Below are positions 5,633-12,718 of a stretch of 39,526 nucleotides of DNA, in pieces. The DNA lies in the IMG/VR virus record IMGVR_UViG_3300049427_000017, positions 1 to 39,526 of that record; one strand, written 5' to 3'. The number at the start of each line of letters is the position of its first letter. Within the stretch, counting starts at the first letter, position 1. The DNA is from a virus. The notes below the pieces were generated by a model. The model saw only the letters and a list, made by a program, of their open reading frames with translations. It made no database searches and had not been told where the DNA came from. The translations under genes and the position numbers were made by a program.

Positions 5633-6171
5633 GGAACAAATATGAAGTTCGCGGCAATGTTACTGCCATCATTATCAATAGCAAAACACACGGACTTCAC
5701 GAGACGTTAATTAGTACCAAAAGCCTTGAACGAGCTAATGAATTTAGTAGTTGGCATGTTAGTTTCGATAATAAAAATCAAACATTTTATGTACAAGGGA
5801 CAATAGTGGTAGGAAAAGGTAAACGAAAAACAATTTCTTTACACAGATGGTTGACATATGCTCTGGATGGTATGGAAGTTGACCACATTGATTTAAATAC
5901 TCTTAACAACACAGACGAAAATTTGCGTGTTATCACCAGTGCTGAGAATAGACAAAATCGGAATTTAGACAAACATAATGTCAGTGGATACAGGAACGTC
6001 AGTTGGTATAAAAATCGTGACATGTGGAAGGTTTCAATAAGGTTTGAAGGCAAACAAAAACATATAGGCTATTTCCGCGACATTAATGAAGCTAATCAGG
6101 CAGCCATCGAAGCGCGAAGAAAATACATGCCATATTCACAAGAAGCGAGTTTAAGGGAGGTAGCGCAATAA
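5629..6171 (+). CDS. HNH endonuclease with AP2-like DNA-binding domain (copy 1)
   Basis: 180 residues. An N-terminal module begins KYEVRGNVTAIIINSK. The HNH core lies at about 72-110: HRW, then VDHID (catalytic His about 86), LNN and NLRVITSAENRQNR. An AP2-type three-stranded module covers about 118-168 (GYRNVSWYKNRDMWKVSI, then HIGYF and the NEANQAA helix). This is the architecture of free-standing phage homing endonucleases. GTG start overlaps the previous stop. A diverged paralogue lies at 17935-18444. All expected catalytic residues appear present. Confidence 0.85.
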   Translation: MRNKYEVRGNVTAIIINSKTHGLHETLISTKSLERANEFSSWHVSFDNKNQTFYVQGTIVVGKGKRKTISLHRWLTYALDGMEVDHIDLNTLNNTDENLRVITSAENRQNRNLDKHNVSGYRNVSWYKNRDMWKVSIRFEGKQKHIGYFRDINEANQAAIEARRKYMPYSQEASLREVAQ

Positions 6172-6173
6172 CC

Positions 6174-6341
6174 ATGGCTGATCTCATACGCCAAATCCTA
6201 AATGAACGTTCCCAACTCCAAGACCACAAGGAGCACGGCGAGCTCCACCAGTACATTGATGACAACTACGGCGACTTAGACCGCTTATTACTACGCATTA
6301 TCAACCATTTAACCAAAGGAGCTGAGCAAGATGCGGCATAG
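6174..6341 (+). CDS. 55-residue hypothetical protein
   Basis: ATG 2 nt after the HNH stop, with GGGAGG about 12 nt upstream inside that gene. MADLIRQILNERSQLQDHKE continues into a His- and Asp-rich helical protein. It overlaps the next small gene by 11 nt. Unknown function. Confidence 0.55.
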   Translation: MADLIRQILNERSQLQDHKEHGELHQYIDDNYGDLDRLLLRIINHLTKGAEQDAA

Positions 6342-6426
6342 AGTTCAACCAGTAACGCGTCCCGAGCATGTAAGATATCCAATCCAAGGTGACCCATGGT
6401 CAAGAAAAGGTGGCATACGCAATTGA
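6331..6426 (+). CDS. 31-residue hypothetical protein
   Basis: ATG with AAAGGAG 10 nt upstream. Basic, Pro-rich sequence (MRHRVQPVTRPEHVRYPIQG). Overlaps both neighbours, as is usual in this operon. Possibly a real micro-protein, possibly a chance frame. Confidence 0.4.
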   Translation: MRHRVQPVTRPEHVRYPIQGDPWSRKGGIRN

Positions 6427-6668
6427 TTCTTTCTAAATACGATTCAGACGCAGACGTATATCAACGATACGAATTCGTTGGTGACGAGGTGACGTTTGAC
6501 AAAAGCTATAAATTCGCTCAAACAGATATACCTATCATTCACTGGACACAAACGGTAGAGGAAATCTGCTGGAGTAGCAAGGACCGATATATCAAGTTCC
6601 TAAAAAATAAGGGATTTAGGGAGGAAAAGAAAAATGACGTACATTCCAAGTCAGGACAAGCCGTCTGA
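6396..6668 (+). CDS. Hypothetical protein
   Basis: 90 residues (MVKKRWHTQLILSKYDSD...). AAGGTGA precedes the ATG. Alternating charged and aromatic residues suggest a small beta-rich fold (HTQLILSKY, RYEFVGDEVTF) with a Lys-rich tail. Overlaps the next gene by 35 nt in another frame. Unknown function. Confidence 0.65.
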   Translation: MVKKRWHTQLILSKYDSDADVYQRYEFVGDEVTFDKSYKFAQTDIPIIHWTQTVEEICWSSKDRYIKFLKNKGFREEKKNDVHSKSGQAV

Positions 6669-6924
6669 GTTCGAAGCAATGTGGGGCGCCATTCAAAAGC
6701 TACGCCGTTGTGAGACTAGCGGTAAATGGGACGCAGAAGGCCTTGTAAAGTGGCTTAAAACGGAGCTGTTACCTATGGAGGAAGCTTTGGAACGGTTAGA
6801 CGAGCATTACGAGCAGTTGCATCCAGGAGCTGAGTATGAAAAAGAGGTTGTAGCAGCTGAGATGCAGAGGGAACTTGTGTGGAGTACTAAACAGATCATT
6901 GATAGGGAGAGTGGAGCAGCATGA
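6634..6924 (+). CDS. Hypothetical acidic helical protein
   Basis: 96 residues with GGGAGGAAAAG before the ATG. Helical throughout, with Trp-containing helices (EAMWGAIQKLRRC, GLVKWLKTELLP). Ends in an ATGA overlap with the next gene. No recognised family. Confidence 0.7.
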   Translation: MTYIPSQDKPSEFEAMWGAIQKLRRCETSGKWDAEGLVKWLKTELLPMEEALERLDEHYEQLHPGAEYEKEVVAAEMQRELVWSTKQIIDRESGAA

Positions 6925-7304
6925 GGGCTATTAAACAATATTTTAATTTCCCATTTGCAATGTACAGCGGTGTCGTAATGGATGAAGCAACTATGAAGAA
7001 GGTTGCCAAATTGTTATACAAGCAAAATCAAGAGTTGAAAGAATTGCTCATGAATAACATCGATTCTTTAGAGTTAGCGAATTGGACTCTGGCATATCCA
7101 AATGGAAAGCAAGAATGCATCAACTATATCTGCGAAGAAAATTACCAAACTACAGAGCAAAGAATTGCTTTGCTTGATAAGACAGCTCGAATCGAAAGAG
7201 TTACACACATGTACATCGGAACGTCAAAGGAAGCCATTGCAGAACACATGAAACTTTACGATGACGGGACGGAAGTTGATGTAAAGGAGCAACCAAATGA
7301 ATGA
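6921..7304 (+). CDS. Hypothetical protein
   Basis: 127 residues. Helical N-terminus with KKVAKLLYKQNQELKELL, then a mixed region with two Cys. ATG overlaps the preceding stop by 4 nt and its 3' end overlaps the next gene by 8 nt. Function unknown. Confidence 0.7.
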   Translation: MRAIKQYFNFPFAMYSGVVMDEATMKKVAKLLYKQNQELKELLMNNIDSLELANWTLAYPNGKQECINYICEENYQTTEQRIALLDKTARIERVTHMYIGTSKEAIAEHMKLYDDGTEVDVKEQPNE

Positions 7305-7563
7305 GCGTTACCTTCCAGGCGGCTACAAAAGAGAACAGATGAAAGCTGAAGTACGCCAAATATGGCTGGGTTTAATCGAACTTGAGAAAGAAGAAATACT
7401 TTCCGCTCTCAAAACTGTCGTAAGTAGCTGGACTGAAAATGAACTGGAAGCTGGAAACAATCCAACGTTTGAACAGTTTCGCGAGTTTTACCCCGAGTGG
7501 GATCATGAACCGCTATACGAAACGATTGGAGAGGTGATGCACCGTGTCAAACATTCTGCTTAA
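7297..7563 (+). CDS. Hypothetical helical protein
   Basis: 88 residues, ATG preceded by AAAGGAGCAACCA. Helical segments include VRQIWLGLIELEKEEILSAL and FEQFREFYPEWDHEP. Overlaps the following GTG-start gene by 20 nt. Unknown function. Confidence 0.7.
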   Translation: MNERYLPGGYKREQMKAEVRQIWLGLIELEKEEILSALKTVVSSWTENELEAGNNPTFEQFREFYPEWDHEPLYETIGEVMHRVKHSA

Positions 7564-7774
7564 AACAAAGACAGTTCATGAAGCGGATAAGGAAGATGCC
7601 AAACGGTGGGATGCTCTTCCTTTTAACGAAGAAGAGGATATGAGTTACTTCGAATTAGGGAGCAAATGGAGAAATCGCAAGAATGGAAAGAGGATAGCAG
7701 AATTGATGCTTCTTAACTTTAAAGAGTTGATGCCGGCACAAAAGAAAAAAGCGCAGTTGTCGCTGCGCCTTTAA
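7544..7774 (+). CDS. Hypothetical basic protein
   Basis: 76 residues from GTG 7544, with GGAGAGGTG upstream inside the previous gene. The C-terminus (KKKAQLSLRL) is encoded within a hairpin (7751-7768), so the stop coincides with a possible terminator. Unknown function. Confidence 0.65.
   Translation: MSNILLKTKTVHEADKEDAKRWDALPFNEEEDMSYFELGSKWRNRKNGKRIAELMLLNFKELMPAQKKKAQLSLRL
7751..7773 (+). terminator. Hairpin overlapping a stop codon, possible weak terminator
   Basis: GCGCAG-TTGTCG-CTGCGC preceded by six As and followed by CTTTAAG. The stem is GC-rich but the T-tract is short, so termination would be partial. It falls at the end of the gene finishing at 7774, before a gene with its own strong ribosome binding site. 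Confidence 0.4.
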
Positions 7775-7821
7775 GTTAAAACGAAAGGTTATACAGCTAT
7801 TCTACCACAGGAGGGTAGGCA

Positions 7822-8040
7822 ATGGAAACTCACTTCTCCAACATAGTAAAACGCCGCTCAGACGGCATGATGGTTACATTGCGATTAGAGATCGCCAAGG
7901 ATATAAAGTCAGCGTTACGTTTCAATCGTGAAGAGGACTATGAGACGTTCATAAACGGTCATTACGGTCCTTCTAATGTAGAAGATTACTATTTACAGCC
8001 AATAAAAATAACTTATGAGGAGGTGCAAGAGGATGGATGA
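7822..8040 (+). CDS. Hypothetical protein upstream of annealase
   Basis: 72 residues with CAGGAGGGTAGGCA before the ATG. Mixed alpha/beta, acidic C-terminus (QPIKITYEEVQEDG). Overlaps the Rad52-like gene by 8 nt, implying co-expression; a recombination accessory role is possible but unsupported. Confidence 0.65.
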   Translation: METHFSNIVKRRSDGMMVTLRLEIAKDIKSALRFNREEDYETFINGHYGPSNVEDYYLQPIKITYEEVQEDG

Positions 8041-8785
8041 GCGTGAAATTATGAAGCGTCTGCAAGATCCATTCCTGCCAGAGGAAATAGAATGGCGCGT
8101 AGGCTCTACAAATGGCGATAAAACGAAAGGAATTGCTCTGGCATATATAACGAACCGCGCTATACAAAATCGCTTAGACGAGGTGTTTGGAGCATTTGGA
8201 TGGCGTAACGAATTTCGTGAGTGGAAGAATACCAGCCAACTATGCGGAATCAGCGTTAAAGTCGATGGTGAATGGATCACTAAATGGGATGGAGCGGACG
8301 ACAGCAACACAGAAGCTGTTAAGGGCGGCTTGTCCGATGCGATGAAACGGGCGGCTTATCAATGGGGGATCGGGCGCTATCTATACAATCTTGAGAACGT
8401 ATGGGTAGAAATTGTTGCAGCGGGAAGATCATTCAGATTGAAACACACGCCAAAATTGCCGAACTGGGCATTACCTGGTGGATACGAATACAAATTACAC
8501 ACAGAAGCGCCTGAAGCGCCGTATGAAGATCCTAAACCATCGGCAACCGAACCTCCAAAAGAGAGAGTAGAACAGCCTAGAACTCAACCAAACCCGTCTG
8601 ATGTCAATCTAGCAACAGAGAACCAAGTAAAGATGCTTAGAGCTAAGCGTAGGGCTGCTGGATTTTCTGGTAATGACGAGATTAACAAATTCCTCGGCAT
8701 GACAATAACAAGCCTAGCCGAACTTCCTAGATCGAAAGTAAACGAGCTTATTAAATTCTTGGATGAACAAAAGATACCAGCATAG
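8033..8785 (+). CDS. Rad52-like single-strand annealing protein
   Basis: 250 residues from ATG 8033, chosen because GAGGAGGTG lies 7 nt upstream; an ATG at 8015 overlaps that site. The N-terminal 145 residues match the phage Rad52/Rad22 (Sak-like) annealase pattern: AYITNRAIQNRLDEVFG, GWRNEF, then LSDAMKRAAYQWGIGRYLY. A Pro-rich linker (about 160-190) precedes a small C-terminal helical domain ending IKFLDEQKIPA. Such proteins anneal complementary ssDNA during phage recombination and replication. The neighbouring HNH and downstream RusA genes fit that pathway. Confident for the family. Confidence 0.85.
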   Translation: MDEREIMKRLQDPFLPEEIEWRVGSTNGDKTKGIALAYITNRAIQNRLDEVFGAFGWRNEFREWKNTSQLCGISVKVDGEWITKWDGADDSNTEAVKGGLSDAMKRAAYQWGIGRYLYNLENVWVEIVAAGRSFRLKHTPKLPNWALPGGYEYKLHTEAPEAPYEDPKPSATEPPKERVEQPRTQPNPSDVNLATENQVKMLRAKRRAAGFSGNDEINKFLGMTITSLAELPRSKVNELIKFLDEQKIPA

Positions 8786-8797
8786 GAGGATAAAAAG

Positions 8798-9019
8798 ATG
8801 GCGTTAAAACGAAAAAAACGATACGAAACACCAGTTAAATGTGCAATTTGTAAAGAAAAAAGAGCACATCACACTATTCATGGATATCGATTACACGCTG
8901 GTCAAACCTGTTGCGATGTTTGCTATCCAGCAATAAGGAAGGAATGGCAAGCTGAAGTTGATAGAGAAGCAGCTTACGAGATGACGGAGGCTGATTATCA
9001 AACGTGGGGAAGGTTCTAA
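8798..9019 (+). CDS. Small zinc-ribbon-like protein
   Basis: 73 residues. Two Cys pairs, CAIC and CCDVC, about 22 residues apart with His between them (RAHHTIHGYRLH) suggest a metal-binding module. Basic N-terminus (MALKRKKRYE). AGGAGG precedes the ATG. Between the annealase and an HNH nuclease; a nucleic-acid-binding role is plausible. Confidence 0.7.
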   Translation: MALKRKKRYETPVKCAICKEKRAHHTIHGYRLHAGQTCCDVCYPAIRKEWQAEVDREAAYEMTEADYQTWGRF

Positions 9020-9020
9020 T

Positions 9021-9332
9021 ATGACTCTACCATTCCGACCAGTCACCAAAGCATCCCAAACAGCCAAGACACGCGTAAAGCTCACACAGAAGCAAATGGG
9101 CGACATTAGCGCCAAGGTAGACAAACAGTTGAAGGAGCGATCAGAAGGCGTGTGTGAGCTTTGTAGCTCGGCTAGAGCGACAGAACGCGCTCACATTACC
9201 TCGCGCAAACATTTGACTCACAAGACCACCGTCGAGGACTTGCTTCACGCATGCACTCCATGTCATCGCTGGCTTGATGGAGATCCTGCTGGCATTCGCT
9301 ATAAACGTAAATTAAGAGGGATTGACCTATAA
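9021..9332 (+). CDS. HNH endonuclease domain protein
   Basis: 103 residues. C45-E-L-C48, then ERAHITSRK (His 58), VEDLLHAC78-x-x-C81-H82-R-W: a zinc-bound HNH core. The layout is like phage NinG/Rap-type or generic HNH nucleases beside recombination genes. Its Zn Cys pairs and HNH His residues are intact. Starts 1 nt after the previous stop, with GGGGAAGG upstream. Possibly a recombination nuclease working with the adjacent annealase. Confidence 0.75.
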   Translation: MTLPFRPVTKASQTAKTRVKLTQKQMGDISAKVDKQLKERSEGVCELCSSARATERAHITSRKHLTHKTTVEDLLHACTPCHRWLDGDPAGIRYKRKLRGIDL

Positions 9333-9344
9333 ACCTATTGGAGG
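9328..9344 (+). repeat. Intergenic repeat with ribosome binding site, copy 1
   Basis: TATAAACCTATTGGAGG just upstream of ATG 9352; the same 17-mer with one change occurs at 9752-9768, also just before a start. The shared part exceeds a ribosome binding site, suggesting duplication of a gene-start cassette. Confidence 0.55.
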
Positions 9345-9351
9345 AATTGAA

Positions 9352-9686
9352 ATGAAAGAAGAAAAAAATTGATATACAGATCGATCGGTCAGACTGCATC
9401 TGGCATAACTATAACAGCTGAAATGAACACAGAAACGACTGCCCAATTAGCAAGAGAGGACGCGGCAGCGCATGTATTCAAACACCGTGATACTCTTATG
9501 CCGTTCGTTGTTTTACCTATCTGTTCAGAAGAAGATTGGAAGGCCGGCTATATCAACTTTTGTCCTCGGTGCGGTCGTCGTGTTGAACATTTAGAATCTA
9601 GCTCCACTACATTTGATTGCCACGAATGCAATGCAACAAGTGAGGTTTATATTTATGCAAACGAATCTGAAGAAGATGAAGAGTGA
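9352..9686 (+). pseudogene. Zinc-ribbon protein gene with an apparent -1 frameshift at an A7 run
   Basis: ATG 9352 has a strong GGAGG (repeat copy 1), but that frame stops after six codons (TGA 9370-9372). One base out of phase, an open frame runs from 9369 to 9686 and encodes about 105 residues with a CPRCG ... CHEC zinc ribbon and an acidic tail. Adding one A to the run at 9362-9368, or slipping -1 on A-AAA-AAT, joins them as MKEEKKLIYRSIG. TTG at 9369 as an independent start lacks a good ribosome binding site. So this is a decayed gene, a recoded gene or a homopolymer error. Confidence 0.6.
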
Positions 9687-9751
9687 CTAAATAGCCGAAG
9701 GCCTCCAAATCGACTGAATCACCTAGCGACAGCGGAGGTCGTAAAGGATCT

Positions 9752-9768
9752 TATAAACCTATTAGGAG
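9752..9768 (+). repeat. Intergenic repeat with ribosome binding site, copy 2
   Basis: TATAAACCTATTAGGAG, one substitution from copy 1 at 9328-9344, 10 nt before ATG 9778. Confidence 0.55.
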
Positions 9769-9777
9769 ATGAGATAG

Positions 9778-9975
9778 ATGATAAATGAGATAAAAGAAGC
9801 GCAAACCGGTCAAGTGGAAATAGATTGTTTTAACTGTGATGGAGCAGGTTGGACAGTCACACACCGTTGGAGCGGATACCCGGAGCAAGAAACATGCGAG
9901 ACATGCAACGGTAGCAAGAAGCTAATGGTTGATGCGGACTTTGCAAGAATGATGAAAGAGGGGGAACCGGTATGA
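9778..9975 (+). CDS. DnaJ-type zinc-finger protein
   Basis: 65 residues. Two CxxCxG motifs, CFNCDGAG and CETCNGSK, about 22 residues apart form a single DnaJ-like zinc-binding unit with no J domain. Similar tiny proteins are common in phage early regions. ATGA overlap with the next gene. Role unknown; may bind unfolded protein or nucleic acid. Confidence 0.75.
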   Translation: MINEIKEAQTGQVEIDCFNCDGAGWTVTHRWSGYPEQETCETCNGSKKLMVDADFARMMKEGEPV

Positions 9976-10304
9976 ATAACCTCCAGCAAGTCATAAACCA
10001 AGCTCAATCGGATATATCCAAAGGTTTCGTATTCGTCCACATCAAAACGCCGGATCTCAAAACTCTGCTAGATGGATTTTACGATGAACAATGGAGAGCA
10101 ATATGGTACGAGGGACATATAGAGGACGCAAGCCGATCAGCAGCTTATTGGCAGAAACATTACAACGAATTGAAAGGCGAACACAAGGCGATGAAGGAAG
10201 CGTTGCACGAAATCGTGCATGATGGCGAACTCGAATTAATCACTATGCCTGATGTCGTATTTCATATTCATTCTGTACTATCAACTCTCTCATGTACAGA
10301 TTAA
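9972..10304 (+). CDS. Hypothetical protein
   Basis: 110 residues. A beta segment (FVFVHIKTPD) is followed by a long helical part (YWQKHYNELKGEHKAMKEAL). Translationally coupled to the zinc-finger gene by a 4-nt overlap. No recognised family. Confidence 0.7.
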   Translation: MNNLQQVINQAQSDISKGFVFVHIKTPDLKTLLDGFYDEQWRAIWYEGHIEDASRSAAYWQKHYNELKGEHKAMKEALHEIVHDGELELITMPDVVFHIHSVLSTLSCTD

Positions 10305-10447
10305 TCCTCTACCGTCAAGGTAAGGAGATCAAACGAAGCAAACCACTCCCCGAGATAGACGATACGTTTATCTCAAATAGTTACTTTTTATATAAGCCTG
10401 ATCGGCATGAAATAGTGGAGGAAGATGCTCATGAAAATATGGATTGA
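10292..10447 (+). CDS. 51-residue hypothetical protein
   Basis: ATG inside the end of the previous gene, no clear ribosome binding site, so expression would depend on coupling. Basic N-terminus (MYRLILYRQGKEIKR), acidic C-terminus. Overlaps the next gene by 17 nt. Unknown function. Confidence 0.5.
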   Translation: MYRLILYRQGKEIKRSKPLPEIDDTFISNSYFLYKPDRHEIVEEDAHENMD

Positions 10448-10601
10448 TATAGAGTGCGATTGCGGAACGGAGTTCAAAGTTAATCCTCCAGAATGCTGCT
10501 TCGATGACAGTAAGAACACTTTTACGCTGCATTGCCCTTATTGCCAAGGTAGCGTTGATTACACAATACAGTTTAAAAAGGGAGCTCCGCATTATGAGTG
10601 A
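10431..10601 (+). CDS. Small zinc-ribbon protein
   Basis: 56 residues with GTGGAGGAAGATGCTC before the ATG. CDCG at residues 9-12, CC at 22-23 and CPYC at 35-38 give a compact metal-binding ribbon flanked by beta strands (KIWIDIE, SVDYTIQF). Unknown role. Confidence 0.65.
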   Translation: MKIWIDIECDCGTEFKVNPPECCFDDSKNTFTLHCPYCQGSVDYTIQFKKGAPHYE

Positions 10602-10869
10602 GAAAAGAGATTTGCAAGCTGAAAAGGATATGATCGAACACATAGCTAACTTACACAACGGTCAGAAGCACGAGAAGACATATCTCGAAACGATTGCTAT
10701 ACACGCCATAGACCGCGCCATAGATGCTGAAAAGAAATTAGGAGGATTGATACAGGCTTTATACGACTTCCCTGTTCCAGACGCTTCTAAATCAACAGCT
10801 ATTGAATTAATCGCATGGATTGAATCAACTTGTCCGTGGCTTGAAGAGGTACCAGATGAGCAAAATTGA
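10594..10869 (+). CDS. Hypothetical helical protein
   Basis: 91 residues from ATG 10594, chosen because AAAAGGGAG lies upstream; the frame stays open back to 10504 across the preceding gene. Helical, with AERD-type charge pattern (LQAEKDMIEHIANLHNGQ). Overlaps both neighbours slightly. Unknown function. Confidence 0.7.
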   Translation: MSEKRDLQAEKDMIEHIANLHNGQKHEKTYLETIAIHAIDRAIDAEKKLGGLIQALYDFPVPDASKSTAIELIAWIESTCPWLEEVPDEQN

Positions 10870-10999
10870 CGAAAACGGTAATATCCAATATTGCAAAGCA
10901 CCACTTTGGCTCACCTTGCGAATTCACGTTAAAGCAAAGCTATTGCGGTTAATGAGGAATTTTGATGGATTGTGGTGGATGTTGAGGAATAGGAGGTAG
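10856..10999 (+). CDS. 47-residue basic hypothetical protein
   Basis: Starts MSKIDENGNIQYCKAPLW, then a Lys/Arg/Leu-rich helix ending RNRR with a WW pair. It may bind nucleic acid or membrane. Overlaps the previous gene by 14 nt; GAAGAGGT sits upstream. Confidence 0.5.
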   Translation: MSKIDENGNIQYCKAPLWLTLRIHVKAKLLRLMRNFDGLWWMLRNRR

Positions 11000-11003
11000 T
11001 GAG

Positions 11004-11156
11004 ATGAAGCGATTTAAGTGGTGGAGACGATTGCTTGGCGGTACCTGGTACTTACTCAGGCCTTATGACAACCTTTATAGCTTCTCACATATGCGTTATT
11101 GGACACGCAGGTATCCATCGAGTAGCGAATTGATAATTGAGGAAGAAACTTGGTAG
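11004..11156 (+). CDS. 50-residue basic, aromatic-rich protein
   Basis: ATG 8 nt after GGAGG (10992-10996). MKRFKWWRRLLGGTWYLLRP is strongly cationic and aromatic and could associate with membrane; the C-terminus is acidic (IIEEETW). Function unknown. Confidence 0.55.
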   Translation: MKRFKWWRRLLGGTWYLLRPYDNLYSFSHMRYWTRRYPSSSELIIEEETW

Positions 11157-11167
11157 GAGGAATAGAG

Positions 11168-11323
11168 ATGGCTACAATTCCATGTACAGAATGCAAGTTC
11201 AAAGCAGAAAGACAAGAAGGACATAGAACTTTTGTTAGATGCGCTGATAAAGAAAGGGAGAAAGGCTTCAACTACGATGATTGGTTATACCGTCACAGTT
11301 GCAGAAATTATGAGAAGGAGTAA
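11168..11323 (+). CDS. Cys-rich small protein
   Basis: 51 residues with AGGAGGAATAG before the ATG. CTEC near the N-terminus and two further Cys (RCADK, HSCRNY) could bind one zinc. Convergent with the XRE gene ending at 11325, with only 1 nt between the stops and no terminator visible between them. Confidence 0.6.
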   Translation: MATIPCTECKFKAERQEGHRTFVRCADKEREKGFNYDDWLYRHSCRNYEKE

Positions 11324-11324
11324 T

Positions 11325-11540
11325 TCACTCCCCTCTATCAGGAACAAACTCCAGCAGATCGCTAGGAGTGCATTCAAAACGTTGGCATAGGGCGCTGAGT
11401 GTCACATACTCAATGCCCTTGCCTTCACCATCGTACAGTTTAGTCAAAGTTTTACGTGTGATTCCAGTCTCTTTCTCCAGTTGAGAGAAACTTTTCACTT
11501 TATGTAAGCCCATTAATTCAGACAACTTAACTTTTATCAT
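11325..11540 (-). CDS. XRE-family regulator of the mid-early node
   Basis: 71 residues from ATG 11540 (GTG 11549 is an alternative in frame). Single helix-turn-helix: SFSQLEKETGITRKTLTKLYDGE, then TLSALCQRFECTPSDLLEF, the compact type with a YDGEGK turn. It lies leftward inside a rightward operon, divergent from a ribbon-helix-helix gene, so the pair forms a second control node. No strong ribosome binding site is visible. The palindromes at 11557-11573 and 11583-11643 are probable targets. Confidence 0.8.
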   Translation of the reverse strand: MIKVKLSELMGLHKVKSFSQLEKETGITRKTLTKLYDGEGKGIEYVTLSALCQRFECTPSDLLEFVPDRGE

Positions 11541-11556
11541 ACCAACCACTCATTTC

Positions 11557-11573
11557 GATAGATTAATTCTATC
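11557..11573. promoter_or_regulatory. 17-bp perfect palindrome, candidate XRE operator
   Basis: GATAGA-TTAAT-TCTATC, 16 bp upstream of the leftward XRE start at 11540. The 6+5+6 architecture equals that of the palindrome at 781-797. Probably an autoregulatory site. Confidence 0.55.
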
Positions 11574-11582
11574 ATACTCATT

Positions 11583-11643
11583 ATTACGCAAAAATATACT
11601 AATTGATAATAAATTGCGTAGTGCTATACACATATTGCGTAAT
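11583..11643 (+). promoter_or_regulatory. Promoter with three ATTGCGTA-type sites
   Basis: TTGATA (11603-11608), 16-bp spacer, TATACA (11625-11630) read toward the ribbon-helix-helix gene. ATTACGCAA (11583-11591, inverted), ATTGCGTA (11613-11620) and ATTGCGTAAT (11634-11643) surround and enter it. The two direct copies start 21 bp apart, two helical turns, as expected for cooperative binding on one DNA face. Confidence 0.6.
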
Positions 11644-11683
11644 GTGGTACCATGATACTAATGAACCAAACGGAGGTGAGAGT

Positions 11684-11842
11684 ATGGAAAACAAGCAGTT
11701 TAAGGTTCGTATGCCTGAGAACTTTCACAATGAAATAAAAGTCTTCTGCGCTAAAAATCAAATCAGCATGCAAGAGTTTGCCATACAGGCGATTGAGGAG
11801 AAGATCGGCAGCAAGCGACCTTCTTATGAACAGGCGGTGTAG
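11684..11842 (+). CDS. Arc-like ribbon-helix-helix regulator
   Basis: 52 residues from ATG 11684, after CGGAGGTGAGAGT. KQFKVRMPENFHNEIKVFCA forms the strand and first helix, NQISMQEFAIQAIEEKI the second: the MetJ/Arc ribbon-helix-helix layout. Immediately upstream of the replication initiator gene, so it may regulate the replication segment with the divergent XRE protein, using the ATTGCGTA sites. Confidence 0.75.
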   Translation: MENKQFKVRMPENFHNEIKVFCAKNQISMQEFAIQAIEEKIGSKRPSYEQAV

Positions 11843-11845
11843 TCA

Positions 11846-12718
11846 ATGTCCGGCTGGATAAAGCTTCATCGACAGATAGTAAATAGTTCAAAGTTTGCTG
11901 ATCCTGACATTCTTCGATTATGGATATTGTGTTTAACAAAAGCAGCTCATAAGGACACGATAGCAATTATTGATCGGCAAGAAGTTCCCATATTGGTTGG
12001 CCAATTTGTGACTGGAAGATTTGCTTTGCATCAGGAGTATAATGCAGCTTTGTCGCCACGTAAAAGAATTAAAGATACTACGCTGTGGAGTTGGCTAAAA
12101 CGTTTGGAAGAGTGGGGCGATCTTGACATCAACTCAACCAACAAATACTCAGTAGTGACGCTGGTTAAGTGGTCTGACTATCAAGAGACTTTGACAGCAG
12201 AACCACAACAGATTGACAACAGTCTGACAGCAAAACCACAGCAAACTGACACATACAAGAATGTAAAGAACTTAGAGAACTTAAAAGAATCTACTACTAC
12301 AGCTGCTATAGTGCCAATCGTTAACCCTTTCAAACTTTTCGAATCAGAAGGATTTGGAACATTAAGTTCAATCATAGGAGAGAAGATCGGAGACTTTATT
12401 GATACCTATAGCGAACGGTGGGTATGCGAGGCGATGAAAGAAGCTGCCTATTACGGGAAACGCAATCTTCCATACGTTAAAAGTATTCTTGATCGTTATA
12501 AAACAAGTGGGATAGATGAGCCTTGGAATAAACCAAAGGAAGGTGTAAACAGTGGGGGAGCTCAAACAAGTTGGAATGATAGGTCTGGGGGAAGCAATCA
12601 AACAATCAAGGCTGTTGGAAATGCTTCAACGTGGACTGGAACACAGCAAGGAGAATCAAAAGTCCACAGAGGAAAGTGGGACGATGTCGTTATATCGCTG
12701 CCAGCTGTGCAAGGATGA
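11846..12718 (+). CDS. DnaD-like replication initiator
   Basis: 290 residues. The N-terminal winged-helix part (MSGWIKLHRQIVNSSKF, then LWSWLKRLEEWGDLDI) is typical of phage replisome organisers. A Gln/Thr-rich linker (about 110-150) leads to a DnaD/DnaB2 domain at about 155-225 (NPFKLFESEGFG, then YGKRNLPYVKSILDRYK). The last 55 residues are low-complexity Gly/Ser/Thr and are encoded in the same DNA as the start of the helicase loader. It would bind the phage origin and recruit the loader and host helicase; the origin itself is not identified. Confidence 0.85.
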   Translation: MSGWIKLHRQIVNSSKFADPDILRLWILCLTKAAHKDTIAIIDRQEVPILVGQFVTGRFALHQEYNAALSPRKRIKDTTLWSWLKRLEEWGDLDINSTNKYSVVTLVKWSDYQETLTAEPQQIDNSLTAKPQQTDTYKNVKNLENLKESTTTAAIVPIVNPFKLFESEGFGTLSSIIGEKIGDFIDTYSERWVCEAMKEAAYYGKRNLPYVKSILDRYKTSGIDEPWNKPKEGVNSGGAQTSWNDRSGGSNQTIKAVGNASTWTGTQQGESKVHRGKWDDVVISLPAVQG

